Shown: one piece after another, positions 6,893 through 15,000 of the stretch
Layout: each line of letters begins with the position of its first letter
Numbering within the stretch: position 1 is the first letter of the stretch
From: Pseudomonadota bacterium
GTDB lineage: Bacteria > Myxococcota > Myxococcia > Myxococcales > Anaeromyxobacteraceae
Assembly: GCA_023411405.1 (NCBI GenBank)
Contig: JAEYOU010000633.1
Span: 1-20,863 of the forward strand
DNA length: 20,863 bases
Reading direction: 5' to 3'
Notes under the pieces: generated by a model
Told to the model about the DNA's origin: nothing
Seen by the model: only the letters and a program-made list of their open reading frames with translations
Databases searched by the model: none
Translations under genes and position numbers: made by a program

Positions 6893-8406
6893 GCGGCATC
6901 ACGCAGGAGCAGGTGCTGGAGCTCGCCGCGATCCTCAAGGAGCGGGTCGGCCTCCACATCCGCGCGGACGGTCACACCGCGCTCCGCATCGCGATGACCG
7001 CGCGGCTCGAGGAGCCCGAGCCGCCCGCCGCGGACGCGGCCGGGTACCTGAGGCTCCTCCAGTCGCCGCCCGGCGACGAGGAGCTGCGCCGCCTGCTCCC
7101 GCTCGTCACGGTCGGCAAGACGAGCTTCTTCCGCGACGAGCGGCAGTTCGGGGCGCTCCAGGCGATCCTGCCCGGGCTCGTCGCCCGCGCGCGGGCCGGC
7201 GGCCGCCGGGTCGCGCTCTGGTCGGCCGGCTGCGCCACCGGCGAGGAGCCCTACTCGATCGCGATGACCGCCGCCGAGGCGGGGGCCGGTCCGGACGAGG
7301 TGGAGATCCTCGCCACCGACGTGAACCCGGAGGCGGTCGCCTTCGCGACCCGCGGGGCCTACGAGGCGCGGCGCGTCCGCGAGGTGCGCGAGCCGTTCCT
7401 CTCGCGCTACTTCGACCCCGAGGGCGAGCGGTACGTGGTCCGGGCCGGGCTCCGCCGGCTCATCACCGCCATCCGGCCGCACAACCTCGTCTCCGGCATC
7501 TTCCCCCGGGCGAGCGAGGCGGGCGGCTGGGACGTCGTCTTCTGCCGGAACGTCATCATCTACTTCGACACCGCCACGACGCAGCAGGTGCTCACGCAGT
7601 TCCACAACGCGCTCGCCCCCGGCGGCTACCTGTTCCTCGGCTACTCGGAGTCGCTCTTCCGGCTGTTCGAGGGGTTCGAGCTCACCGAGATCGCCGGCGC
7701 GTTCGTCTACCGGCGTCCGGAGGCTTCGGTCCGCGCCGGGCCGACGCCCGCCGCGCGGCCGCACCTCGTGCCCATGCCGTCGGCGCCGCCGCCGGTGAAG
7801 CACCTCAAGCTCGCGCCGATGGCGCCCTCGCACACGCCGGTCCCGCTCCCCGGCGAGGCGTACGCCCCGGCCGCGGGCGCCGAGCCGCCGCTCGCGCCGC
7901 AGGAGTACCTCGACGCCGCCGTGGCGCTCTTCGCCGACGGCCGCTTCGGCGCCGCCCGCGAGCTCCTCGAGCGGATGCTCGAGCGCGGCGGCGACAGCCT
8001 CGCCGTCCGGCTCACGCTCGCCAACCTCTACGGCGTCCTCCGGCAGAACGACGCCGCGCAGCGCTGCTACCTCGCGGCGCTGGCGCTCGAGCCGCTCAGC
8101 GCCGAGGCGCACCTCTTCTTCGGCATCCACCTGCTCTCCTGCGGGCAGGCGGACGAGGCCGCCCAGGAGCTCTCCCGGGCCCTGTTCCTCGATCCCGACC
8201 TCGCGCTCGGCCACTACTACCTGGGCCGGAGCCGGGAGGCGCAGAAGGACCTCCCGCGCGCCCGGCTCGCCTACCGGAACGCCCTCGAGGCCTACAAGCG
8301 CCGGCCCGAGGGGAAACGCCAGGCGTTCCTGGGCTACTATCCCGACATCCCCGAGGACGGGAGCGCCTTCGCCCGCGCGGCGGAGTACGCGCTGGCGGCA
8401 CTCTAG
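6889..8406 (+). CDS. frzF: CheR-type receptor methyltransferase with C-terminal TPR repeats, FrzF-like
   Basis: 505 aa from GTG 6889, eight bases after CAGGAG; the GTG overlaps the cheB stop. Residues 1-270 are CheR: an N-terminal helical domain, GKTSFFRD near 76-83, the S-adenosylmethionine loop WSAGCATGEEPYS beginning at 111, and FCRNVIIYFD near 218. It would methylate glutamates of the upstream receptor. A Pro/Ala-rich linker covers about 275-335. About 338-470 holds three to four TPR-like helical pairs (AVALFADGRFGAARELLERML, then AHLFFGIHLLSCGQADEA, then LGHYYLGRSREAQKDLPRA). TPR-fused CheR is characteristic of FrzF, where the TPRs influence which receptor sites are methylated. The stop TAG sits inside the ribosome site of the next gene, so cheY is likely translated from the same message. 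Confidence 0.9.
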   Translation: MSGITQEQVLELAAILKERVGLHIRADGHTALRIAMTARLEEPEPPAADAAGYLRLLQSPPGDEELRRLLPLVTVGKTSFFRDERQFGALQAILPGLVARARAGGRRVALWSAGCATGEEPYSIAMTAAEAGAGPDEVEILATDVNPEAVAFATRGAYEARRVREVREPFLSRYFDPEGERYVVRAGLRRLITAIRPHNLVSGIFPRASEAGGWDVVFCRNVIIYFDTATTQQVLTQFHNALAPGGYLFLGYSESLFRLFEGFELTEIAGAFVYRRPEASVRAGPTPAARPHLVPMPSAPPPVKHLKLAPMAPSHTPVPLPGEAYAPAAGAEPPLAPQEYLDAAVALFADGRFGAARELLERMLERGGDSLAVRLTLANLYGVLRQNDAAQRCYLAALALEPLSAEAHLFFGIHLLSCGQADEAAQELSRALFLDPDLALGHYYLGRSREAQKDLPRARLAYRNALEAYKRRPEGKRQAFLGYYPDIPEDGSAFARAAEYALAAL

Positions 8407-8415
8407 GAGCCACGC

Positions 8416-8799
8416 ATGGCCGAGAAGCGGCGAATCCTCCTGCTCGACGACTCGCCCATCACCCTCGAGATGGAGAAGGCGGTGCTCGAGGACCGCGGGC
8501 ACTCCGTGGCCGTGGCCTCGAACCTGCTCGAGTTCCAGGCCCTCCTCGAGCAATTCCAGCCCGAGGTCATCCTGACCGACCTCATGATGCCGGACATCTC
8601 GGGGAAGGACATCGTGCGGGTGCTGAAGCAGGACTTCCACACCGAGAAGATCCCGATCATCCTCTTCAGCTCGCGCCCGGACGAGGAGCTCGCGCCGATC
8701 GCCGAGCAGGCGGGGGCGGACGGCTATCTCTCGAAGTCGCACGGCATCGACAAGCTGGGAGACCTGATCGACGAGCTGGTCGAGTCGATCATCTGGTAG
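8416..8799 (+). CDS. Single-domain CheY-like response regulator at the end of the frz-like operon
   Basis: 127 aa from ATG 8416, six bases after GGAG (8406-8409), which overlaps the preceding stop. It is a lone receiver with no output domain: acidic pair D11/D12 (LLLDDSP), phospho-acceptor D55 (LTDLMMPD), S85 and K107 in YLSKSHG. All residues needed for phosphorylation are present. As the last gene of the cluster it is probably phosphorylated by the hybrid kinase and acts by binding a partner protein, or serves as a phosphate sink. The M. xanthus frz operon as I remember it ends at frzF; the single-domain regulator FrzX is encoded elsewhere and works with FrzZ. This gene may play the FrzX role, but that is inference. 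The ending IDELVESIIW is a short amphipathic helix. Confidence 0.88.
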   Translation: MAEKRRILLLDDSPITLEMEKAVLEDRGHSVAVASNLLEFQALLEQFQPEVILTDLMMPDISGKDIVRVLKQDFHTEKIPIILFSSRPDEELAPIAEQAGADGYLSKSHGIDKLGDLIDELVESIIW

Positions 8800-8805
8800 C
8801 CGGGT

Positions 8806-8839
8806 TGTGCAGCCCCTTGCGCGGTGTGCAACGGCTTGC
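8806..8839 (+). repeat. Tandem operator-like repeat upstream of the minor-pilin operon
   Basis: Two copies of TGTGCA-N5-TTGC, at 8806-8820 (TGTGCAGCCCCTTGC) and 8825-8839 (TGTGCAACGGCTTGC), are spaced 19 bases apart and identical at 11 of 15 positions. The second copy contains the dyad TGCAA-N4-TTGCA (8827-8840). The spacing is about two helical turns. The sites lie about 112-145 bases before the transcription start expected from the candidate sigma-54 promoter. This is a usual place for an activator such as PilR, although the sequence does not identify the protein. Confidence 0.45.
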
Positions 8840-8924
8840 ATGTGGGCGAACGCCGCCGCGGTGCTCACCCGACGCCGAGACCAGAGAACTCGCGAGGTTC
8901 CGAGCGCACCGGGCGCGCGCTCGG

Positions 8925-8940
8925 TCGCACGGGCCTTGCA
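8925..8940 (+). promoter_or_regulatory. Candidate sigma-54 (-24/-12) promoter of the minor-pilin operon
   Basis: TCGCACGGGCCTTGCA compares with the sigma-54 consensus TGGCACG-N4-TTGCA. Every conserved position matches except the first G of the -24 GG pair, which is C. The -12 GC falls at 8938-8939, giving transcription from about 8951. That yields a 16-base leader holding the strong ribosome site of the first pilin gene. Pilin genes are often sigma-54 dependent (pilA in Pseudomonas and Myxococcus). The substituted -24 base lowers confidence. Confidence 0.45.
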
Positions 8941-8953
8941 GGCAGTCCGGTGG

Positions 8954-8964
8954 GAGAGGAGGAG
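8954..8964 (+). promoter_or_regulatory. Strong ribosome binding site fixing the GTG start of the first pilin gene
   Basis: GAGAGGAGGAG precedes GTG 8967, with the AGGAGG core four bases away. The frame is open further upstream, so this site and the adjacent prepilin leader decide the start. Confidence 0.65.
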
Positions 8965-8966
8965 CC

Positions 8967-9671
8967 GTGGGACGCAACCAGCAGCGCGGGTTCACGCTCT
9001 TGGAGATGGTGGTGGTGCTCGCGATGATCCTCATCCTCGCGGCGCTCGCCGGGCTGGCGCTCGTTCGCGAACGCCCCGACGGCACGCTCCGGGGCGCCTG
9101 GGTCGAGCTCGAGAGCACCTTCCGGCTCGCCCGCCAGGAGGCGCTCGCCCGCGGGGTGAACGTCGCCGTGCTCGTGTTCCCGGAGCACGGGGAGGACGCG
9201 GAGCACCGCGGCCGGATCGTCCTGCTCCAGGACGAGCCCGTCACCTCCGGACTCCCGTCGTTCTTCGACCCCGCGCAGGATCCCAACTTCGCGACCTTCG
9301 ACCCCGCGAGCTCGCGCGCGACCCCCAACGGCCAGATCCTCGACGCGGTCGACCTGCCGCGCGGCGTCGTCGTGGGTCCGAGCACCGGCAGCGGTACGGC
9401 GACGCTGCCCTTCCCGTACGACTCGATCCGGACGGACGTCGCCTGCTCCTTCTGCGGCCCGGACGGAGGTCAGCGCGGCGCGGTGGTCTTCGATCCCAAG
9501 GGACGCACGACCTTCTTCGACGTGGACGGGACGACGATCCGGCGAGTCCTCACGACGGCCGGCGGGGGGAGCCTCACGATCCACTCGCTCCGCCTCGAGG
9601 AGATGGGCAGCGACCGGAGGGTCACGCTGGTGGTCACGAGCCCCCAGGGCCTGGTGAGGGCGATCCAATGA
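8967..9671 (+). CDS. fimU: FimU/GspH-type minor prepilin
   Basis: 234 aa from GTG 8967. It begins with a short class III signal, MGRNQQRG, cleaved before F9 by prepilin peptidase. Mature residue 5 is Glu (E13 in GFTLLEM), followed by the hydrophobic helix VVVLAMILILAALAGLAL. Beyond this, a helix (WVELESTFRLARQEALARG) and a beta-rich C-terminus (VAVLVFPEH and later strands) fit the GspH/FimT fold. FimU links the PilV-PilW-PilX tip complex to the main pilus fibre. It is first in a five-gene run ending with pilY1, and its stop overlaps the pilV start (ATGA 9668-9671). The FimU name rests on gene order as well as domain type; the protein is somewhat longer than usual for FimU (about 170 aa). A VACSFCGPDGG segment carries a Cys pair that could form a disulfide. 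Confidence 0.8.
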   Translation: MGRNQQRGFTLLEMVVVLAMILILAALAGLALVRERPDGTLRGAWVELESTFRLARQEALARGVNVAVLVFPEHGEDAEHRGRIVLLQDEPVTSGLPSFFDPAQDPNFATFDPASSRATPNGQILDAVDLPRGVVVGPSTGSGTATLPFPYDSIRTDVACSFCGPDGGQRGAVVFDPKGRTTFFDVDGTTIRRVLTTAGGGSLTIHSLRLEEMGSDRRVTLVVTSPQGLVRAIQ

Positions 9672-10192
9672 GCGCGCGTTCGGCGAGTCGGGGCTTCACG
9701 ATCATCGAGGCGATGTGCGCCATGGCCGTCCTCTTCGTCGGCGTCGCCGGCGTCGCCTCGCTCCAGACCATGGGCTCGCGCATGAACGGCGACGCGCGCG
9801 TGATGACGCGCGCGTCGGCGATCGGCCAGGACCTCGTGGAGCAGATCCACTCCTGGGACTACTTCAACGACCCGCGGCTCGAGAACGTCAACACCGGAAA
9901 CGACGCCGACTTCGCCGACGGGGAGGCCGCCTTCGAGGGCCCGCTCTCCGCGACGCTGTACGATCACGCCGAGGCGGAGCTCGAGGCGAGCCCCTGGTAC
10001 GGCATCCCGACGGCGGACGTGGAGGCGCTCGGGTTCGAGCGGTACTGGAACGTCGCGCCGTACCTGGATCCCGAGACCGGGTCCGAGCTGGGCCTCAAGG
10101 TCGCGGTGATCGTCCGGTGGGATCGCGGGGGCGCCCCGCGGCGCATCGTGTTCACGACCTACGTGAGGGATCCCGGTGTCACGATCAACTGA
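9668..10192 (+). CDS. pilV: PilV-type minor prepilin
   Basis: 174 aa. The leader MSARSASRG is cut before F10; mature Glu5 is E14 (GFTIIEAM), and the helix AMCAMAVLFVGVAGVASL follows. PilV proteins have this motif and a small globular domain that joins PilW and PilX at the pilus tip. Residues after the helix include ASAIGQDLVEQIHSWDYF, a conserved-looking amphipathic helix, and a strand-rich end VAVIVRWDRGGAPRRIVFTTYVRDP, which resembles the W.d..g..r.v...t pattern of this family. The start overlaps the fimU stop and the stop is followed at once by the pilW ribosome site, so translation is likely coupled. Assembly would be in the inner membrane and periplasm, with export at the pilus tip. Confidence 0.8.
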   Translation: MSARSASRGFTIIEAMCAMAVLFVGVAGVASLQTMGSRMNGDARVMTRASAIGQDLVEQIHSWDYFNDPRLENVNTGNDADFADGEAAFEGPLSATLYDHAEAELEASPWYGIPTADVEALGFERYWNVAPYLDPETGSELGLKVAVIVRWDRGGAPRRIVFTTYVRDPGVTIN

Positions 10193-10199
10193 GGTGACC

Positions 10200-11519
10200 A
10201 TGCGCGGGCGCGGATACACGCTCATCGAGCTGGTGGTCGCGATGGCCCTCTCGGTCATCGGGATCATGGCCGGCATGACCTTGCTCATCGGCTCGCAGAC
10301 CTGGTTCCAGAGTGGCGTGGACGACCGCGGGTTGCAGGAGACGGCCCGCGTCGCCGTGGACGAGCTGACGTCGAAGCTCCGGCTGGCGGGCTACGGGCTG
10401 GAGCCGAGCATGGTCTTCGACATGGGGGTGCTCGAGGAGACGATGATGGACCGCGTCCCGCCGGCGGACCGGAACCAGGTCCGGTTCGGCGGGTACTGCG
10501 GGGACGGAGACTGCGTCCGCGACAAGGTGGACGCGCCGGACGAGCTCGTCTTCTACGCGCGCGACAGGAGCTGGGCGCGCGACGTGACCGCTGTCGGCGT
10601 GAACACGCTCACGCTCGCCCCGCCGGCGAGCGCCGCGCCGGAGCCGCTCCTCCCCGGCCAGGTCCTGCAGGTGATGTGCTACGGGACCAACGGCCAGTGG
10701 CTCTGGGCCTTCGTGACGGTGGAGACCGTCCAGGTCGAGAGCACGGGAGCGAACCAGCTCACCCTCGCCCCGTCGCCGGGGCAGCCGCTCGACTTCCCGT
10801 TCCAGAACTCGCTCCTCGCGCAGCCCTGCTTCATGGCCCCGGCCGCCCCGCCCAACCCGACGGTCCGGGCGTTCAAGGTCGATCGGTACCGGTACCACGT
10901 CGCCGCGATCCGCGAGGACGGCGCCGTCGTCGCCTGGGGGACCGAAGGAGCCCGCCCGTACCTGATGCTCGACCAGGGGCTGCGCGACGAGGACGGAGAC
11001 CCGATCGACCGCGCCGTGGCCCCGGACGTCGAGGACCTCCAGGTCGCCTACGTCTTCCCGCTCGCGCCCGCGGGCCAGGTGCTCGGGGTGACGCCGGGGA
11101 CGCAGGTCCTCGCTGACACGGCCGGAGGGGACGACGGGGTGTTCAACCTGAACCCGCAGCGCCCGTTCGTCGTGCCTTCCTTCGCGACCGCCCCGACCGA
11201 CGTCGATCTCGCCAGGACGAGCCATCACCCCGCCAACATCCGGGCCGTGCGGGTGGCGGTGACGGTCCGGACGGCCCGCAAGGACATCATGGTCACCGAC
11301 GCGACCGTCCCCGCAGCGTTCAATCGCGACGAGGTGGACGGCGAGGCGGGGTACCGGCGGATGGTGGTCGAGAGCACCGCGTACACGCAGAACCTCGAGG
11401 CGCGCACACCGGTGTTCCCGGCCCACGACGCGCAGGCCTACGTCGACGACTGCAAGGCGGCCCTGTGCACGGTCGAACCGTGCGCGCGCGCGGTGAACGG
11501 CAACTGCGGAGGAGGGTGA
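10200..11519 (+). CDS. pilW: PilW-type minor prepilin, large
   Basis: 439 aa from ATG 10200, with GAGG (10191-10194) five bases upstream; a GTG at 10176 is in frame but lacks such a site. The very short leader MRGRG is cut before Y6, and mature Glu5 is E10 (GYTLIELVVAM), followed by the helix VVAMALSVIGIMAGMTLLIG. Next comes DDRGLQETARVAVDELTSKLRLAGYG, the amphipathic helix characteristic of PilW and GspJ proteins. A pair CGDGDC lies near 100-105 and further cysteines occur at the C-terminus (DDCKAALCTVEPCARAVNGNC), suggesting disulfides outside the cytoplasm. It is longer than typical PilW (about 270-350 aa); the extra length is in the C-terminal beta-rich part. It sits between pilV and pilX in the standard order and would be part of the tip complex that carries PilY1. 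Confidence 0.8.
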   Translation: MRGRGYTLIELVVAMALSVIGIMAGMTLLIGSQTWFQSGVDDRGLQETARVAVDELTSKLRLAGYGLEPSMVFDMGVLEETMMDRVPPADRNQVRFGGYCGDGDCVRDKVDAPDELVFYARDRSWARDVTAVGVNTLTLAPPASAAPEPLLPGQVLQVMCYGTNGQWLWAFVTVETVQVESTGANQLTLAPSPGQPLDFPFQNSLLAQPCFMAPAAPPNPTVRAFKVDRYRYHVAAIREDGAVVAWGTEGARPYLMLDQGLRDEDGDPIDRAVAPDVEDLQVAYVFPLAPAGQVLGVTPGTQVLADTAGGDDGVFNLNPQRPFVVPSFATAPTDVDLARTSHHPANIRAVRVAVTVRTARKDIMVTDATVPAAFNRDEVDGEAGYRRMVVESTAYTQNLEARTPVFPAHDAQAYVDDCKAALCTVEPCARAVNGNCGGG

Positions 11520-11520
11520 C

Positions 11521-12003
11521 ATGGTGTCCCGGCGTTCCGAGCGCGGCGCGGCGCTCCTCATCTCGGTGGTCGTCGTGCTGGTGGTCACGGTCCTGGCGGT
11601 CGGCGCGATCCGCTTCGCCTCCCGCGAGGTCGGCGGCGCGACCGCGGCGCGCAAGGAGGCGGCGCTCGCCGCCTGCGCCGACGCCGCGCGGTCGATGCTG
11701 ATGAGCAGGTGGAAGCTGCTCGGGCAGGTCGCCGGCCCGAACCTCGATGCGCTCGAGGAGGAGCTCGAGGACATGACGCCCACCGTGCTCCGCGGCGGCC
11801 ACTACGGCGACGTGAACGTCACCGGCGTGCAGATCGTGAAGCTCGACGATCTCACCACCGGCCCCAACGTCCCCGTGGACGACATCTCGAACCGGATGAC
11901 CGAGTCGGTCTCGAACTACCGCGTCACGGTCCACTGCACCCAGGGTCGGCCGCCCAACGCCCGCGAGCTCGAGGTCGAGTTCGGCGTCAACTACGGTCTG
12001 TAG
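11521..12003 (+). CDS. pilX: PilX-type minor prepilin
   Basis: 160 aa from ATG 11521, with GGAGGAGG (11508-11515) five bases upstream. The start RRSERGAALLISVVVVLVVTVLAVGAIRFASREV is the PilX N-terminal pattern (RGaaLiisLv.llvlt). Cleavage is expected after G9. Mature position 5 is Ile, not Glu; this is normal for PilX and for GspK of type II secretion, which sit at or near the tip and need no pairing with a subunit above. The helix runs on into AARKEAALAACADAARSML, and a small C-terminal domain contains YRVTVHCTQG. It lies one base after the pilW stop, and its own stop overlaps the pilY1 ribosome site, so the operon is tightly coupled. Confidence 0.8.
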   Translation: MVSRRSERGAALLISVVVVLVVTVLAVGAIRFASREVGGATAARKEAALAACADAARSMLMSRWKLLGQVAGPNLDALEEELEDMTPTVLRGGHYGDVNVTGVQIVKLDDLTTGPNVPVDDISNRMTESVSNYRVTVHCTQGRPPNARELEVEFGVNYGL

Positions 12004-12012
12004 GAGAACGCC

Positions 12013-15000
12013 ATGCTCCGCTCCAAGAACACGAGCCTCCTCGCCGTCGGCGCCCTCGCGCTGCTCGCCTTCCCGCTCCGCTCCGACGGCGGTCCGGAGT
12101 GCGACAACGCCACCACCTCGCTCCAGAGCACGCTCAACAACCCCGTGGCGGGGGACGAGAAGTTCTTCACGCTCCCCGTGGGCCCGTCGAACGTGATGTT
12201 CCTGCTCGACACCTCCGGGTCGATGCAGAACGTCCCGCAGTGCGGCGACGCCAGCACCTGGGGTGACTCGAGCGCGCTCGCCTCGTGCAAGTGGCCGACC
12301 ACGTGGAACACGCTGGCCAACCCGGCCTCCGGTGAGCTGTCGGAGGACGGCACCTGTACGGTGTCGGCCGCGACAAACCCCGCCCTCGCCTGGATGGCGA
12401 GCTACACGCCCACCGCGACGCTGCCCGACCCGGGCCGCGGCGCCGCGACCAACGGCCTCGCCGACAATCCGCCCTGGGGCACCGGCTGCTCGGGGGACGC
12501 CTGCATGTTCCAGTACGAGGGCATCTACCGGGATCAGACCTGGACGGAGACGACCGCGCCGACGTCGGATCCCTGCACCGTCACGTTCACGTACAACGAC
12601 TACGACTGCACCATCCCGAACAGCCCGGTCGCCGTGACCCGCACCTTCACCGGCACGCTCCCCCACTGCTCCGCCTGCCTCACCAACGAAGCGGGCAAGG
12701 GGTTCTACTTCTCCCGGAACTGGCGCGCGGCCTACACCACGCGCAACACGACGGGCTCCCCCCGCCGCTGCTCGGGCGGCACCACGCTCAACTACGTGAA
12801 CGGCGGCAGCCAGCGCGCCTACTTCACCGGCGGCTGGCTCAACGCGAACCCGCCCAAGTTCGTGTCGGCGCGGAAGGTCATCAAGGACGTCGCCTGGATC
12901 GACCCCGCGGTCTCCGCCGGGACCGATCAGCTCCGGCTCGGGCTCACCTACTTCTCGACCGACATCTCGAACCAGGCCCGCATCGTCGTGCCGCTCGGCC
13001 CGAGCGCGGCCGACTCGTACCCGATCAACCCGGCCAAGTACGTGACGGCGCGCCAGTACATCCTGGACGCCCTCAACCACACCCACAGCACCCTCAACGG
13101 CGACGGCACGCTCGCCGCCGCCGGCCTCGCCGGCTGGCCCGCCGGGGTCACGCCGCCCTCGCTCATCAACGGCGGCACGCCGATGGCCTCCGCGCTGTTC
13201 CGCGTCGGCCAGTACTTCACGCAGCCGACCACGTACACGAGTCGGTTCGGGAGCACGTTCGAGCTCACCGCGTTCCGCGAGACGAACGCCGGGGTCATGC
13301 AGGCGCCCTGGGTGAACGCCACGACCAACACGATCTGCTGGAGCTGCCAGAAGAGCGCGACCATCATCGTGACCGACGGCTCGCCCAACTCCGAGATCAC
13401 GTTCCCGTCGGCGCTCTCCAGCTACGCCCAGAACGTCTACACGAACACGAACAACTGCAGCGCCGGGACGAGTTGCAGCACCTACGCGAACCCGCGGAGC
13501 AAGTGCTGCAGCCCCTCCGACTCGACCTCCAACCCGCCGTCGCGCCTCCCGCGCGTCGCCTCGTGGCTGCACGACAACGACCTCTCTCCGTCTCGCCACA
13601 ACGGGTCGCAGACCCTGACGATCAGCGCGGTCAGCTTCGGCCTGCCCGAGGGGAACGCGCGCACCATCCTCCAGGCGACCGCCAACATGGGGGGCGGGAT
13701 GTACAACAACGCCGCCGACGGCGACGCGCTGGCCGCCGGCGTCGCGCAGGCGGTCTCGCAGGTGTCCAACACCTCCACCTCGTTCGGCGCGCCCGCCGCG
13801 ACTGCGCTCACCACCATCAACGCGGTGGACACGAAGGCCTTCATCACCCGGTTCCGGCCCAACCAGAAGGCGACCTGGGAAGGTCACCTGCACCAGTGGA
13901 TGCTGTTCGACGAGGCCGCGGCGGGGTGTGATCCGACGAAGCGGCCCGATCCGGACGACGAGAGTCAGCAGGTCGTCTGCCGCGGCAAGACCGTGCTCGC
14001 CAACTTCGACGGCGACACGCGCGACGGCTACAACCTCTGCAGCAAGAGCTTCCTCGTGGACGCCGACTGCGACGAGGTCATCGAGGACTCGTCCACCGGC
14101 CAGTGGTACAAGAAGGGGACGGGCTCGCCCGGCATCCCGGCGACGAAGTTCTGGGACGCGGGTGAGGTCCTCTCGACGCCGGGGGCGACGGGGTACCGGA
14201 CGGCGGCCGAGCCGGCCGACTCCGGCAACATCGCGCCGTACACCCAGTACGCGCCCGGGAAGACGCCGCGCAACCTCTGGACGGCGCTCCCCGACGGCAC
14301 GATGTACGAGCTCACCACCAAGAACGCGGCGGTGCTCGCGCCGTACATGAACCTCGATCAGACGTGGTGCGCCTCGTTCGAGTCGCTCGCCAAGCTGTGC
14401 GGCGCGGCGCCGCTCCCGGCGTGCCCCGTCACCGTCGCCGGCGACTGGAAGACCTACTGCGCGCAGCAGGTGATCCTGTTCGCGCGCGGCTGGGACGTCA
14501 TGGATCAGGACTCCGACGGCTGCGGCGGGCCCGGGTTCGGCGTCTCGCCTCCGACGGGCATGCAGCCCAACCCCGGCAACGGCAACGGCGCCGGGAGCAA
14601 CCAGGTCGCGAGCGGCGCGGCGACCGCGGACTGCACGATCACGTCGGGCGGCACGGCGCGCTACGGCGGCGAGGAGCGTGACCGCGCGAACGACGCGGGG
14701 GCGTTCGGCCCGAGCCCGGCGCCCACGTTCTGGAAGCTGGGGGACATCTTCCACTCGTCGCCCGTGCTCGTGCACGCGCCGACGTCCGAGGTGATGTGCC
14801 GGCTGGGCGTCGACAACCAGTGCGTCCGGACCATCTTCGGCTACAACTCGAACGCGAAGTACACCTCCAACTATCAGACCGAGCTCGAGACGTACTCCGG
14901 GTGCAAGCCGACCGCCGGCACGGTCGACGCCTACCGCGCCTGGCGCAGCGACTACGCCAACCGCCGGAACGTCGTGCTCGTCGGCTCCAACGGCGGGTTC

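Noticed and set aside
8806..8839. The repeated TGTGCA-N5-TTGC sites as two sigma-54 promoters
   Set aside because: The TTGC fits a -12 element, but neither copy has GG at the required distance. They are better read as protein-binding sites.
6673..8868. A 731-codon minus-strand open frame opposite cheR and cheY
   Set aside because: No family resemblance and it fully overlaps CheR and CheY, whose catalytic motifs are intact.
11521..11620. PilX lacks the mature Glu5 of prepilins, suggesting a broken pilin
   Set aside because: Absence of Glu5 is normal for PilX and GspK, which sit at or near the tip. The rest of the N-terminal pattern is intact.
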